Shown here piece after piece: positions 22,772-37,500 of a stretch of 64,000 bases of DNA. This DNA is from Macquaria australasica (taxonomy: Eukaryota > Chordata > Actinopteri > Centrarchiformes > Percichthyidae), in assembly GCA_005408345.1 (NCBI GenBank), contig SEMN01001204.1, positions 21,001-85,000 on the forward strand. Direction: 5' to 3'. The position numbers were made by a program, and so were the translations under genes. Numbering within the stretch: position 1 is the first letter of the stretch; every line of letters begins with the position of its first letter. The notes under the pieces were generated by a model. That model ran no database searches, was not told where the DNA came from, and saw nothing but the letters and a program-made list of their open reading frames with translations.

Positions 22772-25226
22772 TTGACATTTTCAATGCAGGATGTTTACTT
22801 CTACTGGAGTATCTTCATATTGCAGTACTGCTACTTTTACTTAAGTAAAGGGATCTGAATACTTCCTGTACCACTGCAAGAAAGGCACATAGCTGTTGAA
22901 GAGTTTCTCAAATGTAATTTCTCAGCATTTCAAACAGCACAAACTAGATTCCACTCACCTCCACTGTATTGGGGTGATTTGATTGAAAGTGACCAAACAA
23001 CCCACCAACTGTCATTAGATTGTGCTTTGCAGATTCCACTTAAAACCAGTCCAAAAAAACCCCAGAAATCTTTAATGTTAAATAATTTAAACTGTTCTAA
23101 CTTCAGTAGGAAATTGTTCGTGTAGAATCTCATCACTCTGTCAGAAGCTACTTGAAAAAAATACATTGTCAGGGCCTTTAACCCGGTGAAATGACTCAGC
23201 TACATGTTTAGTTAAAGTTTGCTTAAAATAGATAACATTAGCCACCATAAGACACTGGTCAAGCTACTGCTCACACTACCCACCAAACTCAAGGGGTTAT
23301 TTTTTAAACAAAATCAAGTCTTTGAAAACTTTATTTCTGGCTAATGTTTTGTGACTCTACAGCACACGCCCAGCGACCTGGCTGAAGTCAAGTGTTCTTG
23401 GGGAAAATTGATTAAACAAATAACACCACAGACAAAAATGATGTTTAATCCCTCTTTATTTTGCAAAAACAACACAGTTTCTGTCCTTTGCTGAGTCAAA
23501 TGCATTCCCTCATGTCCTATTATAGAAGCCTGTGAGCACACCAAGGATTGGTGTGTCATGTTCTGAATCCAATTCCCATTTTTAAAATACATACCAATAC
23601 TCACTCTTCCCTGTTATCTCAGATCCATTTCAATTACCTTATGCCAAGCTAAGAAAGCCAAAAATTCAGTAACAGGTGAGAAAATCTGAAAGAGGTAATC
23701 AAGGAAGAGGGGACTACAACAGAGCTGTCAAAGCATTTCACACACTTTTCTTCAGACATACCTGCTACTCTTCCCAAACACACACACATTTCATGTCACA
23801 CCAGCACATCGGTATCATGACTGTTCACATTTGCGACAAGCCTTTAAATTACACATCCACACAGGACCGACTGCTAGAACAAAACAAGAGAAGCTCTAAC
23901 AGCTGTCAAGGGCAAAATACCTGCTGTGACATCATCAACTGGGGTGTGGCCAGAAATAAAACATGCTTTAACCCAATGAGAGCAGTACAGCAGCATTATT
24001 TTTTGTGTTTCACTGTTAAATTACCCTTTAATAAGTAAGAAAAGTAAAGGGAAATCAACAAATATCTTTAGGTTCACAGGATAAGTTGTTTCTGTGATGA
24101 AATTGCAGCTTACTGAAGTAAATGTGTTGCTGGCTGAGGAACTGTAACACTGATAGCATCAAGAAGAGGTCTGTAGTGTCATATTAAAGATTGAAAACAT
24201 GAGGAAAACTGAGGTAGGAAGGTAGCTACTGTACATGGGCTGTTGAGCCAGTGTGTTCAAATTATTTCTTCATAAAAGGACAATTGTTTCCAGTTCAACA
24301 GAAGAAAAACCTGAGGTCGGGGTAAGAATGCTGGTGCTTTAAGAGATAACACTGCAGGTTCACATTACAAGTGGCAGTGATTGGGTTAACAGGACGTGGT
24401 GAAGAGTGGACTGAATGGCTCAGTTTTGTCCACAGCACTAAACAGGTTGCAATTCACTGAAGTTACAAAAACTGTTAGAGGCTACTAAAAGATAAACCAG
24501 AGATCTGTTCAACTACTGACCAGGCTCATCTGGGACTTCAGAGTCAAGACATCTAAGTCAGTGTGGAGTGTCACAGTAGTGGGCCATATGGGCACTGCTA
24601 ATATGTTGGTATCTTTACACTGGAACTACATATTAGTCCTTTTTGTTTTTAGGAAGGAAGGTGTTGGAGAAAGGCACATCCTCTTCTGCAGGATCAAAAG
24701 TCATCATTCAGGAGCTGTTTACTGTGATGGAGGACGGAAACACAAAAGTCAAATGTACTGTGCATTATCTATATGAATACATTTCAAATTTTTTCTACAT
24801 CCCTAGAATGTATTTAAACTTGAAGTATCAGAATGTGGACATGAAGGGTAGGGATGTTCAATTTTAATCACAAATATATGGGGTCCAGAGCCTACTCTAC
24901 CATGGTAGAAATAATCAAAGGTTCAGTACCTTAGTTGAAACTACTGCATTTGCATCCTAAGAAGACGCCGCCTACCCTGAATAACAGAGTTTAAAATCCA
25001 TGTTAATGATTTTTTTAAAGCCCACACTAATTAAGACAAGCAGGGGTGAACATTTCATTACATATCTAGTTATGCTGAAGCATCCTGATAATAAAAATTG
25101 GTCTCTTCATGTCTTTCTCAAAATACTGTTCCACTCTATAACCTAGGCTGGGAAATATGAGGAATGGGCTCTTGTCACTTAGATACTGATCAACATCCGT
25201 ACATACAGTCTTTAATCAATCTGAGA
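22772..25226. other. Intergenic stretch between elf2 and the mgarp 3' region, no gene seen
   Basis: Only short frames without family resemblance are present. Base composition is AT-rich, with no CpG-rich block and no clear transposon end apart from the LINE to its left. Confidence 0.4.
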
Positions 25227-26221
25227 TCAGTCTAAAAAAAAGTTATCTGGTACCTCAGAAGCAGAGGCACCATCATCGTCTGGAGCTGGGATGATTCTAC
25301 CAGTCATGGGACCCACTCCCAGCACCTTGGGCCGTTTTTCCGCTTTAGGTGTTCCTTCCAGAACCACAACAATGTACTCTCTCTTGGGATCCTCTGCCAG
25401 GGTCTCTGCAGGGGCTGCTTCGTCGACCACAGGGCTGGCTACTTCTGCAGTGGGGGGGTCAGCTAGAGCTGTGGTAACATCAGGTTCTACTGGTGCCGGT
25501 GCCTCTGGTGCAGCTTCCACTGGCGCAACCTCTACTGGTGCAGGGGCCTCTTCAACCACTGGCGCAACCTTTACTGGTGCAGGGGCCTCTTCAACCACTG
25601 GCGCAATCTCTACTGGTGCAGGGGCCTCTTCAACCACTGGCGCAACCTCTACTGGTGCAGGGGCCTCTTCAACCACTGGCGCAACCTTTACTGGTGCAGG
25701 GGCCTCTTCAACCACTGGCGCAACCTTTTCTGGTGCAGGGGCCTCTTCAACCACTGGCGCAATCTCTACTGGTGCAGGGGCCTCTTCAACCACTGGCGCA
25801 ACCTCTACTGGTGCAGGGGCCTCTTCAACCACTGGCGCAACCTTTACTGGTGCAGGGGCCTCTTCAACCACTGGCGCAACCTTTTCTGGTGCAGGGGCCT
25901 CTTCAACCACTGGCGCAATCTCTACTGGTGCAGGGGCCTCTTCAACCACTGGCGCAACCTCTACTGGTGCAGGGGCCTCTTCGACTGGTGCAACCTTTAC
26001 TGGTGCAGGGGCCTCTTCACTGGTGCAATTTCTTCACTAGGCTTTGCCTCTACTGGTGCCAGGGACTCTTCCTCTTTGGCGTATTCAGCAGTGGGTAGCA
26101 ACTCTTCCTTTACTTCAGTTATCTTCGGTACCTCTAGAGTAGAGGCAGCTGCCAGCAGCACTGCAACACAAAATCCAGCCATCCAAACATCACTGATGCT
26201 GAAGTTATTTTTTCCCCACAT
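25227..26221 (-). CDS. Candidate alternative last exon of mgarp (or separate gene) with 39-bp coding repeats; one-base frameshift
   Basis: Read on the minus strand, an acceptor TTTTGTGTTGCAG opens an exon at 26160 whose frame needs one base carried in, the same phase as the normal mgarp last exon. It reads LLAAASTLEVPKITEV, then Glu/Pro/Ala-rich text, then about 13 copies of a 13-aa unit of the type APVVEEAPAPVEV, then a unique tail (KREYIVVVLEGTPKAEKRPK, GPMTGRIIPAPDDDG) and a TGA at 25229-25227. A Met at 26221 in the same opening frame would give a signal-peptide-like start (MAGFCVAVLLAAAS) for a separate gene. The opening frame and the repeat frame differ by one base near 26018. Function unknown; it could be an mgarp isoform exon, a small secreted-protein gene, or a recent pseudogene. 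Confidence 0.5.
25509..26035 (-). repeat. Coding VNTR, 39-bp unit with 156-bp higher-order period
   Basis: About 13 tandem copies of a 39-bp (13-codon) unit are present. Variants differ at one or two codons (VEV, VEI, EKV, VKV) and recur in that order, giving a four-unit, 156-bp super-repeat; the EKV variant words start at 25721 and 25877, exactly 156 bp apart. The first two units (near 26000) are slightly shorter. Confidence 0.93.
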
Positions 26222-26519
26222 TTAGCTTACACAACTTGAGGTGGTTAGCCAAGATAACTTGCTGGGCATTTGTGATGGATAGAGGATTTAGTGCCAGCAA
26301 ATCTATCTGGTGGATTGTGACAACATGCAGGTGAAAGGTCAATGCCCAGCAGTGGAAGAAGTTGAAGAGAAACAAAGGCGTTACAGGAAAGCTGTGTTAG
26401 TCACTAGGAACATCGATGCAGTGCCACAAACCAATGAAGTACTTGCACAAAACAATAGGAAAAAAGAAAAAAGTCCTTTAACTCCCACATAAAACAAACG
26501 TCAATAACTGCCTTTTTTC

Positions 26520-27395
<876 letters not shown>

Positions 27396-28541
27396 CCTTA
27401 CTTAAAAGCTCCAATACAAATTAGAGTAAAAAGATCAATTCAGACAAATTAAAGACGTCAGTAAACCTTCCCGGTTTGATAAAAGCTTTATTGTATGGCT
27501 CGTTGAATTACCGTAAACTGCTCAAGATACTCATTATCCAGTTATAAGCAAAATAAAAATATGATCACATATTGTTTGAATCACTCGGTAACCTAATGAG
27601 TTTTTACAGGTTCTCTGACTGTTTCACATTACATTTGAGGAAAAGAACACACTGCAGCAGTTAGAGTTTGTACACAATCTCAGAGCCATCTCATCTTGCT
27701 GTAGGATATACACAACTGTATGACAGTTTAAAGGATAAACAGGTGTCTACCTGCTCTGTGATATCTGGCAAAGTAGTACAACATTACAGAGGTTTATGTC
27801 AAAGAAATACAGCTTTTTGTCAGATCTCATAAAATAGCATTAGGGGCTTCATAACAAAAAGATACCAACAATTATCACAGCATTTTAGGGGTGTTCCTGC
27901 TTGTTCTCTTGCCATGTCTATTTAGTTGTGTGTGGTTGGTTGAACCTGATGTAAGGCTTGTGGTATTCTCACAGGTTTTTAGTCATGTTAATTGTGCAAA
28001 ATCAGGGTCAATCTGCAGAAATTGTTTGTATTCATAGAGTGATCACATTTATTTCACCCATAACTGCAAAGACCTCACTACCACGTTGGAAATGCCTCAG
28101 CTGTGTGGTGTGCAGCTATAAATCAAGAGGAACCTGCTGAGGAGGGGGCCTTGCTGTTTTTTAACATCTCCAGGCCACATAATAATCTGAACGGATATAG
28201 ACATCATACACACTCTACGCAGCGCACCAGAAAAATCTCATCCTTCCGTGAAGAAACAGTGCTGCCCTTTTTAACCCACTCCAATAAATACAAGACAAAA
28301 TATACAGTTTTAGGAAGACAAAAGAGAATGATCAGTAAGAGGTGAACCCAGGCACCTGAGGAGAAGCAGCTAACCTCTAGTGGTTCTAGTGACTGTACGT
28401 AAGGTACCGGTTTTATTGTTCCCAGTGTTGTGAGGGAGGAAAAAGGTCTGCGGTCAGCGGCTCTCTAATTAAAGTGATTTAGAGATAGTCAAGTGTGTGT
28501 GTCTGGTAGTGTGCGTCTCCCTGAAGTGAATGTGTGGAACC
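27396..28541 (-). other. mgarp: mgarp 3' UTR and flank
   Basis: No gene is seen in this interval. Read on the minus strand, an AATAAA signal lies at 28417-28412, about 125 nt after the mgarp stop, and would end the standard transcript there. This supports 28542-28882 as a genuine last exon. Confidence 0.5.
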
Positions 28542-31500
28542 TCAGGCCTCAGAGGCAGCTGCCTCCTCCTCAGATGATGAAGTCGTACCGTTGCTTTCGG
28601 GCTCCTCGGCAGCAACGGTGACCGGTTTTGCGACAGCCTCGGCAGCCTCCTCAACAGCTTCGGCCACTTGGGCCACTTCTTGTGCGACTGTCTCCACTTC
28701 CTGTGCAGCCTCGGCAACGACCTCCGCCATATCGGCAACGACCTCAGCAGCCTCTGCGACCGCCTCAGCGACTGCCTCCACTACAGTCTCTGCCTCGCCA
28801 TCAGCAGCTGCAGTGGCCTCCTCTTCGGCAACCTCAGCCTCTCCACTGGCCTCCTCAGCTGCCGCTTGCCCCTCCTCTCCACCTGGAACACAAGAACCAG
28901 AAGGAGAGTATTAGCAAGAGCATTGGGTTTGACTCACAGGGTGAAAACATCAGCTACAGTAAGCAGCTACTGGTCCCCAGCCACCCACCCTAAACAATAT
29001 TTATCACTGGTGCAGCCAGTGTGTGTTTTTTATAGACACAAGAAGATCAACCAGGTAGAACATTACCATTCTCAAATGAGATAGTTTGATTAATATTTAA
29101 AATCAGCATTATAAAGGATCATTAAAATATTAGAAGTAGCTGGGTTTCCATCCAAGGTGTGAGATAGGTAACGGAGACAATTTGATAAAATGTTTTGTAA
29201 TACCTACAAAATGTTTTTTACGCACACTCAAATGTAGTAGGGCTGTCAGTTTTTATTGGAAATTCAAACCATTACAGTGTGTGTGTGTGTGTGTGCGTGT
29301 GTGTGTGTGGGGGGGGGTTGATAATTATACCAAATTCATAATCTGTGGGGGTAAAAAAAAAAAAAAAAAAAGTCCTGCACACTGGTCAACAATTGAGTAT
29401 AAGTGTCAGGGCTTTTGATCTTTCTGATATAGTAATTGTTGCCAGTTGAAAATTCATGGGGGGGGGGGGGGGTTCCTAAAATGCACTGTCAATCTAATCT
29501 ACTGCATGCTGCATTTACCTATATCAAAATAGTCGTTCTCTTCGTTACCACAAAACGAAGGAAACTAGCGAGCTGTGCTAAGCAGAAACCATCTGGGAAG
29601 TAACATGGGGAAGTATTTTGGATTCAACACCAAATCTTGGTAGAAGGTGTGGCTGTTTGCTGCCTTTTAAAAGTGCAACAGCCTCACAGTATTAAAGGGC
29701 AACAAATCTGAAGTAGCTTAGGGCGCAAAAAATGATCTACAATGATCCTATATACGTGGGTTTCATTAGAAAAGTTACGTTTTAGTTCATTTCATACACA
29801 TTTTTTTAAAAGAGCTCTTACATGTAGATGACAGAAATACAGGTGCTGAATATCTCAGATTTGCTTTCAGACAGCGAGCGTTGTTGTTGTTGCCGCCTCC
29901 ATTGATTTCAATATCAACGCGACGGCAGCCATGCAGCTGGGGTTGGCGGCAGCGGCTGATTTGACTACTATCAGAGTTTCTTGAATGATTCATCTCTTCA
30001 CCAGCAGAGAAGCAACGTCAGCTTCAAAGCCTGATTATCCAGTCTGGGACAATGAACAACGTTTGATATTCGTTAGTAAAACCTGCTATAATAATCATGT
30101 TATAAATATGCCAATCATCTATTTTAGGCTACAGCCCACTCTATGTAGCTGCCTATATGATGAGATTATACCAGGTGGATAGCAGCAGCTGGTAGAATCT
30201 GAGGTAGCCGGGAGCCATGGTGGCGGAGTTCGCTCTGCTGCTGCCGATTTAAAATACAGAACACAGAGGTTGCCAGATGTCCTGTGACTCTGCGGTTGTA
30301 TGATGATTAATTGATACATTGCACCATCATTTCTGGCACACAAGTCTCTGGCATCCCTTATGTATATCAACTGTGTAAAAATGAGAGACAGATGCATAGT
30401 TGGATGGAAACATAGCTACTAATGATGATATTTTCCAGCAGGTTGATCCAGAAGTACTACTCCTAGGCATGCCACTCCAAACCTCACCGCTGCCTCAGTG
30501 AATACTTCATCTGCAAAACCCAGAATTGACACACTTACTACACAAACTGCATGCAAACTCAAAGACAGAGAGGAGCACGACAAAGAGGGAGGGGAGGGGA
30601 GGGGAGGGAGAGGAGTGCATGTTAAGGTACAGGGTAGAGGGGGTGAAGTTGAATCTTGGTTCTTACCATCCAATTAACAAGCTATCAGTTATCTGGAACT
30701 CTGAAAGTGAGTCCGACAGTGAGACAGACACCAAAACAGCCCAGGTAGGTTGTGCGTCTTTAATCTTTAATCGGAGAGATACCTCCACCATTTGTTCTGC
30801 TTTAACAAAAAATACACAAAGTTGTTGGAGACTGGCCCAGGGATTAACTCTGACCCTGGTGCTCAACACTTGAGCATTGACTATTGGGAGTGATAACAGC
30901 CTGCCTGCTGGCACATAGGTATTTCATGATAATGGGCTAAATGCTAACACATTGAAACATAGGTTTATGTTTTGGCCATAAATTATTATTTCAACTTTGT
31001 TTCTGAGAACTGTTTTTCCACCAGTTTGGTATGGCAGTTAACTCCAATATCCACACACCTCAGCCCCCATTGCTACAGAGAAAAAGATGGTGACGGGCCA
31101 AAATTCAGACCTGTAGCAAATTCAAAACGTTTCAATGTTCCATTTGAGAACAAAAAAAAAAAACTTATCGGGTTTCTAAAAAGCATACTTTATCTTCCAC
31201 AACTAGCAGTGCATGCAGAATCATTTCAAACCATCCATTAGCATGCACTATTTTAAACAATGGTGCATGCTAATGGATGCAAAATGCACCTTAAGAGTTG
31301 TAATTAACTTCTTATTCTTTTTTGTAACTAACTTTTTTATCAAAGAACCATATATTTTCTAATGCTCCATGTCCATCCAATTGCCAGTCACCTAACACCG
31401 TCTACACAGACAATGAACAGGACACTGGACGCCTGAAATAATTCCTCCCACTTTGCAACTCTAAAGGGCAGACAGTCACAAACTGTCTTGGAAATCAGTC

Positions 31501-34500
31501 ATTTACTTTGCATGGTCTGGAGCATCCTCCAATGGGCACTGCGTGTAAAATCATTAAGGCTAAATGCTAATATGGTCTTATATTGAAAGTTCCAATATTG
31601 AAAGTTCCACTCAAGATTGACGTGTAGCAAATACAGTAGATAAATGTCACTGACCACTAGAATATATGTGTTCATCTGGAATAGTGCTAAATGTAAACCT
31701 GGCTACACCAGCTAACAGAGCCCTTTGGATAATGCTAATGAAATACTATCACTCACAATAGTGCATGCTAATGTGTTAGCATGGACAGCTTTACTTGACA
31801 GCTAAGTTGACCGGCTAATGTCCCACAAAAAAAAAGTTAATTTTTTAACATTCAAAACCTGAGTGGTGTTGAACATTAGGCGTTTTCGGACCAGAGGAAC
31901 TTTTTCCATAGTTCTACGCCTAATGATATAGTCCATTGTCAAAAGAAAAATCTGTTAAAATGGTTTGTGGATACTTCTGTCAAGTCCATTTATCCTCTTC
32001 ACAGATTTACACATTAACATTTAGCAGCAAGAGGCAAAGAAATGAGCACAAAAATCAATGTCCTTCACACAATTTTCCAAAGGTTTTAGGTTGAGTAGAG
32101 GACTCTTTCTTTCATAGCAGTACAGGAGAGGAGGAAAGGAGGAAAGAGGGATTTTGTTTTCTTGTTCAGATCCAAAGAGTCCAGTTCTAGGACGAATATC
32201 CATGCGGCCACAGAGGACCTTAGCTTTACCATTACACTGAAAAGAGTAAAGACACAAAGAGTTAGACGGCAAGAAGAAAGTTTGCTTTTACACAACAATG
32301 TCTTTATCAATCTAAATTCAACCACAGAGGCTATGTGAATGTGAATTAGTGAAAAATGGATATGGGCTGCTAGCAAGATGCACTGGCGATGACAATGTTG
32401 AGTGCTCCATGAGAAGAAGACTTATTCATTAGGAAATGATGACAGTCACCAGTTTGTCTCACCTGGAGCAGAGATTTCTTCAAATGACTTAAGTTTGGAA
32501 TAAAATGCCTTGCACATAGTTTTTATTTAAAGCCTAGCTTACTTCTAACACAAGAGGTATGATGAAGAGGGAGAGGGGGAGAAAAGAGGGAGTGAGTGGT
32601 ATCAAAGGCAGGGACTGATTTGGTGACCAAGCCTTTTGGCCAGTAGGATAATATCAGGAGAGGTGAGACTGAGGTCACATAGGAGGACAGATTTGTCAAA
32701 ACTGCATTGGCCAAGTATAGCCCAGCTCTGTGAAGAATAGGATATGTTACAGGTATACATGTTCCCAAACTAGTACTGCTGCAAATAACATCTACAGCTA
32801 CAGAGGAGTAGGATGAATTGCAACTGTGGAAATTTAACTAAAGCCTAAGTTTAGCTACACAAACAGATTGAGGTAAAAATCATTATAGCATCCTGTCAAT
32901 TTATTGTTTGGAGTCAAATATCTGCAGTATTTATGGGGATGTGTAATTGTTCAATGTATGCACTTCTGTTCCTTCTTGTTCCTTACAAATTTGCTCCTAA
33001 CTCACAGTTGATGTTTTGAAGTTCAAGACAAGACAGTGGAGTTTTTTTTTTTTTTTTTTTTTTAAACTTTTCAACTAACCTTGCTTTTCCCTGTTCTTTT
33101 GTTATATCGTACACAGTATTCACGATGCAAATTGATTTGTTAATGTAATGGTTTTGATTTGACAAAGCCCTCTATCAAAGAATATTTACAAAATGCTGAG
33201 GGCATTGTGTATCTGAGGTAAGGCCCCCAAGATGTGGCACTAGAATTAAATGTTTAGAGTCTATACACATCTCTAAGCAAAGAAAACATTGGCCCGTATA
33301 GTATTTAACTTTAACAAGCATATCTCCATCCAACTTACTGAAGGATAGAAACATTATTTTACCTGTCTTTTGATGAACTTCTGATTAACATCCAAATTGA
33401 AAAGATGATACAAGCCTGCTGAAAAACTGTCTGATCTACCAAAGTCAAATATGAACCAGTGTGTCAGACCCACACTATTTGACTAAGGAAAGTCAAATAG
33501 GCCAATGAGAGCCATGTGTATGAACATCAACTTTAGCTGAGCTCTTAAATCTGCACTGACGTGGATGGAAATGAAGTGGGAGTTTCTGCTTCATTTTACA
33601 ATTACAATAAATTATGATTTTGTTTATGAGCAAGCATGAAAAATCCTGCTGACAGAGGTTGATCAGGGCGAAAACACCACTCCCCTCCAAACTGACAGCA
33701 GGCAATGTTGACATTTTGACAGTCTTGAGTGTTTGACTGAAATAGCTCGTGTACAAAGTTGACGAAGTCTAGAGGAAAATGGTGCCATGTCATCCTCTGG
33801 TGACTATGAATATGCTTAGTAATTTGGATATTTGTGTACTCTTCTAAATGTCCCCTTGGCGCTGAAGCTAAGTGGAATGGGAGGATGGCAGAGTCCTATA
33901 TTACTAAAGCTCCCTGTTGATACTGAACAGTGCTCTCCAACCTCATCAAGACTGCTGAGAGGCAGATCACTTACCCTTCCTAATCTTTTTATCAAAACGA
34001 GTCCCCTCTTAATCATTAGACCCAGATACAAGCCAGAGAACACCGTTTAGTGTCCAGGACGGCACAAACGGGTAAGGCATTTCTTCATACACCCCTGCTT
34101 TTCTGATATGTTGCAGATTTCTTCTTCATTTATTTTCTATCTGTAATCATGCAGCATTCGTTCAATTTTATCTTCTTCCCAAGCATGCAGACAGATGTGT
34201 TAAACCACCTGTTGGAGCCTTATTCAGTGATGCTCTTGGCTTCCCAGTCGCTCCAGGTCAGTGACCTTTGATTCAGAATTGTGTCGTGTACATGGACTTG
34301 CAACTCTATTTTTATTTCTTTTTTTTTATTCTGCTGTTCTTTAACACCCCATATACCTATAGTGACAGTATTGAACTATAACAACTTAGTATTCCTTCTT
34401 AGTTTTACTTGACATCCCTCATTATCTGTGTTCATATTTATATTGCATATGTCTATGTTGGATATGACTACTGTCTGGTGTTGCAATCGCATCAGTTCCA

Positions 34501-37500
34501 TTTTAGGTGAAGATATCTTAATTTTTGTGTTCATCATTTGGCTAATTTCCATCCCACTGTTGGCTGTCTAATCTTGGAACTGTGGGTGGCAGAAACGTAC
34601 AGTGATTAGTGCGATTATGAGCTGTCATTGCAACTAATGTTGGAATCAGGATAGTGAAACTATTAAGAGCACAAATCAAGCCCATGCCATCATTTCAGTG
34701 AGCATTCAGAAAGTTCTCAGGCAGTGATGATGAATGAAAGCAGAATATCTGTGATGACGCAACTTACCCTCTTCATCGTCCTTGCCTGCAAGCAAACAGA
34801 AACATCAGTGTAAGTTTCACATAGGATCAAGCCGCAGCAGCAGTAACACACTGAGTTGATGAGCAGTAAAGAAAAGCAGGGTTTAGTAAGGAAGGAACTA
34901 TGGGTTTGTTTCTTAAGGATGTTAAATTAACTCAGGAAAAGTTACTGTTGTTTCTTATAACAGTTCGCATTCTGTTACAGCTTAAAAACAACACTTTGAT
35001 ACATACTTCAATCCATTTGTTTCCAGCCAACACACTGGCCATGTTATTTGACTCTGAGACTAATGTATCTAAAAAGAATACTGACAGTAAACTGGAGATT
35101 TCATTTGAAAAGCCAACATTTTTTGTCATATCACACAGGATTTATCCTCACGGGAGCATGAATGTACCAAGTTAAATTCTGCCCATTCAACTTTAAAGAT
35201 GCTTGTGTAAAAATGGAAGATTTGGTTTAATGGCGGACAGAATATTCCTCAAAAACATTAGGATTCATTTTCACAGAAGATCTGTTATAACGCCCTCAGA
35301 CTTTAGTTCTAACTAACTAGATACTCAATACTCAGCCCTAGATGTGAGTGTTTCTTATTGCATGTGATGAAAACTACTTGAAATGGGTCATCTTGATACC
35401 AGCATTGAGCCAAATAGTTTACATAGTGGATTTATCTCCTTCCCTGCATTAGTGACTATACACAGTGAGTGCGCTGCTGCCGAGGGTATCAGCACACCGT
35501 CAACGGGTATGTTTGCTCTATTCATACATACTAATTGGGTCAAGGAAGCTAATCTAATCTATCTAAAATAGAACATGGGCAGTTAAGAGTCTGCTAGCCA
35601 GAACAAATTAAAAGCCAACAGTGATCACAAACACTGATAACATTCAAAGAGAATACACAGTCATGTGTGCTGGACCAGAGGATGTTTGTGTTAGGGAGGA
35701 AAGGGGCTTTAGGAGAGGGAAGTCTAGAGGTTCTGAGCAGTAAAGAGCGACTAATGTGAGAACCAATCCATATATTGGTTTGGAACCAAGAGGCATTTTT
35801 GCCTATGTCTACTATTGTCAAACTGCCATGTTTTGTCAGAATGGGCACTTTTTCCAAGAATGTTATTCTTGTCAGGGTGGAAAAGCTTCACAAAACTTGT
35901 ACTAAAGACACTAGAAGCCAATTAAATGGTAATTGGAAGGATGTATTGCTGTACTGCTCTCTGTGGGTTAAAAACATGTAATTCAGGCCACACCCCAATC
36001 AGTAATGTCAGTAGAGATGTCCTGAGCCGATCCAGGCATTTATTAATGGTTCAGCATCGACTAAAATAAAGCTGATCCTTTCTTTACTGAACTCTCCTGT
36101 GTTTTATCCACTTCAGCCTGCTACTGCTGCAGCTCTGCTCTCCTTTGCCACAGCTCAGTTTACAGTGCAGCATTTTGCCCATATATGCAGTAAAAATCTG
36201 TGTGTGTGAGAATGTGACAAATTATTTGGGTGCACAGATTCGCTACAGTGATAATTATCATTAGCACAGAGCAGTGTACAAAACATTCAGTGCATATGGT
36301 GCTGACCATCACTTTCACAGGTTACAGCAACAATCGTCACCACCGGTGGCGGCAGATCATACGAGCGGTCACAAAATGACGTCAATTCCATGAGAAACTT
36401 AACAGGCCAAAATTTACTTCTGGGTAAAGTGCACTCCCCTGCACTATAAAATTTCTAACAAAAAGACCAGTTTCAAACTAATAAACCAGTCTGACAATGG
36501 TCCTGGGATTGTGCTGGTTGGCAACCAAAACATCTTCATTGGTTTGACTGTTGACCATCCTGAAGCCTTTTAGCAGCACTCCAAGGTGGTAAAAATACAC
36601 AGGCAGGACAGCAGGCACTAAGGATGTGTGTGTGTGAGACAACAGGATGGCCACTCCACCAACAGACGGAGTGGTCAGACTGAGCTGGGCAGCTACACAG
36701 AGTCTCTTCATTTGTGCATTGGGTCATTGACGTTCCCTCACTGCTGAAATAAGCAGGGGATAATCTGGGACTGTCCCATAATCCTTTGAATTCACACGAA
36801 GCCCTTGTTTATGTCTTGGGCTGCTCTGCCTTACTGTGAGCAGACATGCACTACCTTTCTGATAGATGGTTCTGTGGTTTGTGACCTTTAAATGATTAGA
36901 GCATAGCAATGAGAAGTGTGCTGTGTCTGCAGGGAATCACCGTTTCTAGAGCTCCATGCCTACCCTTAAGCATACACTATAGATGTCAGGCCAACACAGG
37001 TACACTGAGGACACATCTCTGTATGATTCATTATATTGTTTGAATTATTCTCATCATTGTTTTAAGTGAAAGTCCTATCATGTGTAGTAACCCAGATTAG
37101 ACCTTTAGCCCCTGTAATATACCTAGACTGACAGAGCAGGACATTAATCATTAGGTTTGCCATTATGTAAGGCTACAATCAAAGTCTGCACCTCTCGATA
37201 GACAGAAATAAATCACAGAAAGAACAATGGATAAAGAAAACAGGAGCTAAAGACGACTGGACATAAGTGCTTTTTATCTTACCCATTTGTACCAATGCTC
37301 CTTTCTGTTAGAAAACAATATAATTTAATCATTGTTTGTGGTTGAAAAATACAGATTAAACATTTGTGTTTCAATTAAAAGACAACCCAGTATTGTTCAA
37401 TTAAATGAAATGGTTTTATTCTTCAGCTGTTTGTTAGCCCTCATTTCAGCACCAGGTGCTGTCCATAGTTGTGAGCCATTAAGCCTTGTGGAGGCCTGAT

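Noticed and set aside
25291..26098. Long plus-strand frames (249 and 201 codons) across the VNTR
   Set aside because: The repeat unit is 39 bp, a multiple of three with no stop in several frames, so antisense frames stay open automatically. The unique tail and splice sites support only the minus strand.
28534..29084. Plus-strand frames of 121-138 codons over the mgarp last exon
   Set aside because: They are mirror images of the Ala/Glu/Val-rich minus-strand exon, which has correct splice phase and stop.
32021..32376. Possible extra mgarp exon (CNGKAKVLCGRM after a TTTTCAG)
   Set aside because: Adding it disturbs the phase chain that already links exons 38320, 34768 and 28882 perfectly, and it has no resemblance to the family.
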